Source: Pseudomonas cremoricolorata DSM 17059 = NBRC 16634 (GTDB taxonomy: Bacteria > Pseudomonadota > Gammaproteobacteria > Pseudomonadales > Pseudomonadaceae). Taken from it: a stretch of 64,000 bases of DNA. Of this stretch, positions 62,501 to 64,000 are shown piece by piece; position 1 is the stretch's first letter; each line of letters opens with the position of its first letter. The notes beneath the pieces are model-generated. The model ran no database searches. It saw only the letters and a program-made list of their open reading frames with translations, and had not been told where the DNA came from. The translations under genes and the position numbers were made by a program. The DNA is taken from NCBI RefSeq assembly GCF_000425745.1, contig NZ_AUEA01000017.1, positions 31,744 through 95,743 of the forward strand. The letters run 5' to 3'.

Positions 62501-64000
62501 GCAGATCGCCGGGGGTGGCGGGCGCTGGGGTGCTCGGCACGCTGAAGTCGGTGGCCGGCGAGGCATTGCCCGCCGCGTCGGTCTGAACCAGGCTGATCAC
62601 CTGGCCAGCGGCGAGCGGGCTGTCCAGCTCCAGCACGAAGCTGCCATTGGCGCCGACCGTGCCGCTGCCGATCAGGTTGCCCGCGGCATCACGCACTTGC
62701 ACCGTGGCGCCTGGTTCGCCATCGCCAGACACGCTCAGCCCGTCGGCGCTGACCACCACATCGCTGACGGCCGCAGGGGCCGTGGTGTCCGGCGCCTGGA
62801 ATTGCAGCGGGGTGGAGCTATTGCCGGCGGCGTCGACCAGGCGAATGTCGAGCAGCTCGCCGTTGCGTTGCGGCGCATCGAGGGTGACGCTGAACGTGCC
62901 GCCGGCGCCGACCTGGCCGCTGCCGATGAGCGCACCTGTGGCATCACGCACCTGCACCGTGGCGCCGGGTTCGCCGCTGCCGGTCAGCGTCACGCCGTCG
63001 AGCAGTGTCAACGCGGTGGGTTGCGCCGGCGCGATGAGGTCGGGTGAGGTAATCGAAGTGGCCTCGGAGACATTGCCGGCCGCATCGCTCAGTTGCACCT
63101 CGAGCGTGCTGCCATCGGTGACGGCAGGGCTGAGGGTGACCGAGAAACTGCCATCGGCGGCGACCGTCGCGCTGGCGATCAGGTTGCCCTGAGCATCACG
63201 CACGCTGACGCTGGTGCCCGCTTCGCCGCGACCGCTGAGTTGGCTGCCACCGGCATTGATCACCAGGCCCGTGGGCGCCGCAGGTGGCGTGTCGTCGACC
63301 GGGGCTTCCAGGTTCGGCGCGGTGATGGCCGCGCTGTTGGAAAGGTTGCCGGCAGCGTCCTCGGCGCTGACTTGCAGGCGCTGGCCTGCGGTCTGCGGTG
63401 GGTCGAGGGTGATGGCGAAGCTGCCCGTCGCATTGATGACTGCTGTGCCCAGCGCAGTGCCCTGGGCATCGACGACTCGCACCGTACTGCCCGGCTCACC
63501 GCGACCTGTGAGCACAGTGCCGTCTGCGCTAACGCCCAATTCAGACGGTGCCACCGGCGGAGTGATATCCGCAGCGGTGAGGCTGGCGGGGATCGAGGCC
63601 TGATTGGTGACCACATCAACCGCGAACACTTCCAGCGCCTCGCCATTGGCCTGTGCTGGCACCAAGGTGAGGGTGAAGGAGCCGTCTTGAGCGGCGATTG
63701 CGCTGCCTAGCAAAGTGCCGTCCGCAGCGTGTACCTCGACACGGTTTCCGGGCGTTGCAACGCCGCTCAGCTCGGAGCCGTCGGCGCTCAGTGCAAGCTC
63801 GGCTGGAGTGGCAGGGGCAGGAGTCGCGGGAATGGTGAAATCGATAGCTGGCGAGGCATTGCCGGCCGCATCGGTCTGCACCAGGTCGATGACTTGGCCA
63901 GCTTCTACTGCACCGTCCAACGCAATGACGAACGCGCCGTTGGCGCCGACTACGCCGGTACCGATGACGGCGCCAGCAGCATTACGCACCTCAACACTGG
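50235..64000 (-). CDS. lapF: Giant LapF-like biofilm adhesin (5' end outside window)
   Basis: At least 4,588 residues; the frame stays open to the window edge, so the N-terminus is not seen. In order: 46 Big_6-type Ig repeats (one partial), a region with two tandem BapA-type modules of about 245 residues (52,295-50,780), an acidic linker (DDGQDAVAS and similar) and the C-terminal type I secretion region shared with the short adhesin. In P. putida KT2440, LapF is a cell-surface protein that mediates cell-cell contact in biofilms and root colonisation; I assign the name by position beside lapHIJ-like genes and by architecture. There is no sign of RTX nonapeptide blocks. The long open frames on the opposite strand are a by-product of codon bias and repeats. 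Confidence 0.87.
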   Translation of the reverse strand, partial: SVEVRNAAGAVIGTGVVGANGAFVIALDGAVEAGQVIDLVQTDAAGNASPAIDFTIPATPAPATPAELALSADGSELSGVATPGNRVEVHAADGTLLGSAIAAQDGSFTLTLVPAQANGEALEVFAVDVVTNQASIPASLTAADITPPVAPSELGVSADGTVLTGRGEPGSTVRVVDAQGTALGTAVINATGSFAITLDPPQTAGQRLQVSAEDAAGNLSNSAAITAPNLEAPVDDTPPAAPTGLVINAGGSQLSGRGEAGTSVSVRDAQGNLIASATVAADGSFSVTLSPAVTDGSTLEVQLSDAAGNVSEATSITSPDLIAPAQPTALTLLDGVTLTGSGEPGATVQVRDATGALIGSGQVGAGGTFSVTLDAPQRNGELLDIRLVDAAGNSSTPLQFQAPDTTAPAAVSDVVVSADGLSVSGDGEPGATVQVRDAAGNLIGSGTVGANGSFVLELDSPLAAGQVISLVQTDAAGNASPATDFSVPSTPAPATPGDLLLSADGSSLTGSATPGTRVEVRGADGTLLGSAVAGANGAVAISLTPAQRNGESLEVVAVDPATGQNSIPATLTAPDTTAPDAPAQLLVSADGSSLSGRAEAGSSIRVTNAQGELIGTAQAAANGTFSVTLDPAQTEGQTLQVSAEDAAGNVSNNASITAPNLEAPTDDTPPEAPTGLVINTGGSQLSGRGEAGTTVTVRDAQGNVIASGVVTAEGEFSITLDPPVIDGSRLQVLLTDAAGNDSTPVSLSSPDLTPPAQPGDLQLVDGSVLSGTGEAGAQVRVRDANGILIGRGQVDADGRFELVLDVPQLNGETLDIRLLDAAGNSSTPLLFQAPDISSPDPVSDIVVSVDGSLIGGRGEPGAVVSVRDGNGQLLGTGVVGIDGNFVLTLDPAVQAGATLTLVQTDAAGLTSDFVNHLVSAIPALPSPGDLLLAEDGSSLSGSAPAGVTVQVRNANGETLASVVVGAEGTFTLPLNPPIADGQPLHVVALHANGSSSLPTPITAPDLTAPDAPVELSVSADGSLLIGRAEPGSQVQVRDAQGTLLGSGTVNGTGSFVVSLEPAQVDGQALQVSATDAAGNTSLSGSVSAPDLSLPVDITPPEAPTALAISNDGSRVSGRGEPGTVVRVLDAQGQVLAEAAVPANGEFTVQLQPPVIDGSPLRVTLTDAAGNSSSAPLTAPDLVAPEPAADLLLSDGQTLTGSAEAGARVEVRDADGELLGSALADGDGRFSLTLDTPLRNGETLTVQVIDAAGNRSTTLDYAVPDTTPPAAVSEVQIDLTDSVLAGRGEPGALVQVRDADGVLLGSADVAADGSFRVTLDPPVTAGAVLSAVQQDAAGNVSTALEFSVPPTVLPASPSDVQVSADGSSVSGNASAGSEVQVRDADGTLIGSVQAGADGRFDIPLEPPLRNGESLSVVVLDAAGNSSLPTATQAPDTTAPLPASDLQLSADGSTLSGRGEAGARVEVRNAQGELLGSASVADNGSFSLTLQPAQIQGQQLDVSLTDAAGNSSAPSSVTAPDLLGPLQPSAIVVDASGSLLSGVGQVGSTLTVRGADGEVLGSTTVGASGRFEISLEPVQRNGQQLSVEASDAAGNSAEAVTITVADTQPPAPVEALQLSADGLQVSGQGEPGAVVSVRAADGSVLGAAQVDADGTFTVTLDSAQRNGQALTVEQRDAAGNVSEQVALQAPDLEAPAAPSELRLSADGTTLTGLGEPGTSVTVRNAEGLVGSAEVGADGRFSVTLTPAQLNGQALSTTLTDAAGNVSPPVELTAPDLQPPLAADDLQLNPAGTLLSGSAEPGSRVEVRDSAGALLGSAVVDDDGRFSVSLPAQTNGEVLAVQVIDGQGNASPSASYTAADTTAPDAPSELQINASGSQISGRGEVGSVVEVRNAAGVLVGEGLVLEDGAFLINLQPAQDDGQALQVTLRDAAGNTSEAADLTAPNTAPPEAPASATVSLDGSSVSGSAPGASLVVVRDAAGNELASAPVAADGSFTVTLPNPLTNGEALNIVAVDGGGLSSAELPVNAPDTTPPAAAQNVLVSADGSSISGNAEPGSTVIVRNAGGDLGQTTAASDGSFVLTVEPPLQPGDSAEVVVIDQAGNETLEPVGVSVPPAEVIDTPSALQISLDGFSLSGQATAGTVVSVSAGGVALGSATVGSDGSFLVFLERAQLNGEVLQVSARADSGAVSEPASITARDITPPDAPLQIVVERDGSALTGRGEAGATASVRDSAGNLLGTGLVDGDGVFRIDLQPAPVNGETLLVRLSDAAGNASPISSVQAPDITPPQAATALALNDAATVLSGRGEVGASVSVRDADGVLLATGTVNQSGQFQITLPNAQISGARLQVTLTDAAGNISDPASVATPDRTPPAAVSQLNLSVDGSQLTGTGEPGASVRVRNATGAVVGSATVDADGYFSITFTPPQNSGQPLGVTQVDATGNVSPAVTLSTPDLQAPAAPSNLVLNNDGLTLRGVGEAGSQVSVRNAQGALIGTGQVAANGSFTLTLDSAQLNGEALSVVLTDAAGNVSNATPLLAPDLTPPAAPDDLLLASGGLQLSGSAEAGSTITVRTASGDVLGTVTVAGNGTFQLTLDSAQTNGEQLSITATDGAGNVSPVASLTAADTTPPALVTHLAVAADGSSLSGHGEVGATVTVRNANGEVLGSAKVDADGHFLVTLTPAAAPGTTLSVVQADASNNVSLSETFTLPGVLAPQVPEALQLAADGLSVSGQGSVGSRIEVYGPTGVLLGSAEVRADGSFTVNLQQPQANGERLEVSALGEDGTRSLPVLLQAPDTTAPQPLSELRLSVDGLVVTGRGEAGAQVSITGNGGVILGSGQVGANGRFSVTLNGAQINGERLDASQTDAAGNTSDSVSLLAPDLLAPEPADNLQLSAGGSLLQGTGEAAARVTVLAADGSVLGTGTVRLDGTFQVALLPHQANGETFDVVLTDAAGNRSAVAEFTAPDTTPPAALSEVSVAADGASLSGRGEVGARVTVRNADGEILGSATVDASGNFSLVLDPPLGNAEVLSLSQADAAGNVSPVITLTTPDFTPPAALTEVRISADGAVLTGRGEPGASVTISDAAGVVIGRGVVQADETFRVELTPAQINNQQLSVVQADPPGNLSEAVLIIAPDRTPPLAPQELRLNAAGDLLSGTGEANTTVRVSVAGVEVGRATVGADGRFSVALDTPLRNGEQLQVTLEDASQNLSLPTLLDAPDLTPPAQVVASLDAEGTRLSGSGEAGARLTVLNNFGDRVGQGTIDAEGRFVVELTPAQRNGEVLSIIAQDAAGNPSQPLLLTAPDLTPPAQLQDLSLNPTGTTLTGSGEVGSTVRVRGADGSLLGEAVVPAGGAFVITLLPPQANGQTLSVSAADAAGNTSTLQTVVAADTTAPDPVSNLSINSAYEVLVGRGEAGATVRVVQAGALLGSAEVGADGRFQVSLSPKANPGVELAVTQTDAAGNTSTVVPYTTPLEPVPATPTLVSLSVDGLVVSGRAAAGSEVRVVNAAGTLLGSAQASAAGTFTVELNQAQLNGQRLDVSARSSGGESQPFVLIAADVTAPAQPLVTALSANGLVLSGSGEAGATVTVRSANGTLLGTAVVGLAGTFSVDLASAQLNGQVLSVRQTDAAGNPSPVLSYTVPDVQAPLAPSNLQLLDGGSRLSGVGEAGARVEVTGRGGVVLGSTTVAANGQFSLVLNAVQADGQVLTVRQTDAAGNTSASTSLTAPDTTPPALPSATLNAAGTLLSGSGEAGARVIVRSNGSVVGQAVVAANGTFVVTLSAAQINHETLSVSLTDAAGNVSPVLTLTAPDITPPAIAGNLLVNATGSELSGTGEVGARVTVRGADGSVLQSGVVIGADGTFRITLNPVQDNGQRLSVTLTDPRGNVSGIATVVAPDVDADRPVVASDNLVTAVVNLAPVTSKLPTINDSYTLLVGLNTTKAFTWSVAAGTTVNPTLTLAVDNLVGVLNNPTFTLQVKNAAGAWVDVATGSNSALLTLILLPGVGVRAEIGALRAGDYQLLVTSGGLGVVTTVNTRLDLEVTSLTQFTGSGVVKSGNVITDPGTDGTPDILGPDDGAVLQVLKGGVYVNAGAATSVQGLYGTLVIKADGSYTYTPSGTPASVGKVDVFSYQLSHPNGKSDTANLYVRIDSPQATEIWSDSNLGAPATVVDAVDDVGRSTVSLTNKLTPGSQAFDPISLAGLAGTRVGTVTHTVASNTTADLEVNLTTNSLLNLGNSITLELSKLGSNGRYTVMETVSGSQLLDLLGSGGKSHVFRNQTAGTYQVAIKAAVTLGLSGSVTASLNTTTKSLTEFVVNTATTATGNLLNGDTLGSNLTTLSVQTAANSYALPGYNGVSVAGLYGTLLVFADGSYTYTLKPGLSAAVVGQVDTFNYALTHPNGSSDTAQLKITIATGASGARMLEAQADEGSEAVVLAALADQQDDGQDAVASAAATPDTDDEPASAAQTLDDEQLAEETGFASIGADNADTTLLWQGGDASIDLASLVGEVHDLEVLDLNASSAVSLSLTLDDVLAVTHEQGNNLLIKGDDADTVRFGDAWTLTGQQVAAGIDYNQYTAEEDPSQQLWVQNGIHVV
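50780..52295 (-). repeat. Two tandem BapA-type modules in the giant adhesin
   Basis: Both modules have a beta-rich half with many Thr/Val/Leu, a TSLTQF or KSLTEF motif, then GLYGTLV or GLYGTLL and GSYTYT, then VFSYQLSHPNG or TFNYALTHPNG. They sit between the Ig array and the acidic linker. The short adhesin lacks them. Confidence 0.82.
52330..64000 (-). repeat. Array of 46 Ig-like repeats in the giant adhesin
   Basis: Counting by eye, 45 complete and one partial unit of about 83-90 residues fall within the window. The array continues beyond 64000. Confidence 0.85.
59950..63840 (-). repeat. Higher-order repeat: five-Ig cassette of about 1.29 kb, three tandem copies
   Basis: Ig domains 2-6, 7-11 and 12-16 repeat in strict order by type. 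Type 2 begins ATP/PSP and ends without DAAGN in two copies; type 3 has a long linker such as APNLEAPVDDTPPAAP; type 4 follows with APAVxDGS-like centre; type 5 is two residues shorter (DGVTLTG); type 6 has LVQTDAAG. A fourth copy starts (domain 17) and then decays. Confidence 0.78.

Noticed and set aside
47503..63710. Very long open frames on the plus strand opposite both adhesin genes (up to about 1,550 codons)
   Set aside because: They mirror the Ig repeats, have no ribosome-binding sites or recognisable domains, and their composition (Arg/Gly/His-rich repeats) is what GC-rich biased codons give on the opposite strand.
1..64000. tRNA, rRNA, CRISPR arrays, insertion sequences, prophage genes
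   Set aside because: None were seen: no transposase or integrase frames, no short regularly spaced repeats with spacers, and no tRNA-like cloverleaf in any gap.

Overview
The window is a GC-rich chromosomal segment of a Pseudomonas from the P. putida group. I infer this from the gene families and their order (alkK, DUF1302, DUF1329, pta, gpx, trxB, nadC, ampDE, fruR-fruBKA, cheV, lapJIH, lapF-like), which match my memory of P. putida chromosomes; no search was run. There is no tRNA, rRNA, CRISPR array, insertion sequence or prophage. Genes are dense and mostly in short operons on both strands.

Layout. 1-3.5 kb: end of an M48 protease, a TMEM165/GDT1-type Mn2+ transporter gene behind a yybP-ykoY (Mn2+) riboswitch, rsmC and a D-2-hydroxyacid dehydrogenase gene. 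3.6-8.9 kb: alkK fatty-acyl-CoA ligase followed by a DUF1302/DUF1329 envelope pair. 9-11.4 kb: a TPR response regulator translationally coupled to a small histidine kinase. 11.4-12.6 kb: a truncated MazE-like antitoxin remnant and an OmpA-type lipoprotein. 12.6-19.6 kb: pta, a DUF3565 gene, a SlyD-type PPIase, glutathione peroxidase, a GT4 glycosyltransferase, a soluble PAS-PAS chemoreceptor (BdlA-like) and two small conserved genes. 19.7-26.5 kb: cysZ, trxB, nadC, a DUF1631 gene, ampD-ampE. 26.5-34.1 kb: tatD-fruR facing away from the fructose PTS operon fruBKA, with a Cra/FruR operator between them. 34.1-41.4 kb: a DUF3820 gene, a four-helix-bundle stress-type protein behind a near-consensus sigma-54 promoter, a GGEEF diguanylate cyclase, an OprD-family porin, small secreted proteins, a YkgJ protein, cheV, and about 0.6 kb of structured gene-free DNA.

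41.4-64 kb is the most remarkable part. A complete type I secretion system (TolC, ABC transporter, HlyD adaptor; LapHIJ-like) lies downstream of two tandem giant-adhesin genes. The upstream one runs off the window (at least 4,588 residues: 46 Ig-like repeats seen, two BapA-type modules, a type I secretion C-terminus) and is LapF-like. The downstream one is a complete 1,208-residue 'mini' version with an N-terminal BapA-type prefix, a Gly-rich hydrophobic helix, ten Ig repeats and nearly the same C-terminus. The two share a 163-bp tract with no mismatch and a higher-order cassette of five distinguishable Ig-domain types, which points to duplication and continuing recombination or gene conversion. 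The proposed system is a pair of long and short biofilm adhesins sharing one exporter. The nearby diguanylate cyclase, BdlA-like receptor and CheV are at least consistent with a neighbourhood concerned with motile/sessile decisions.
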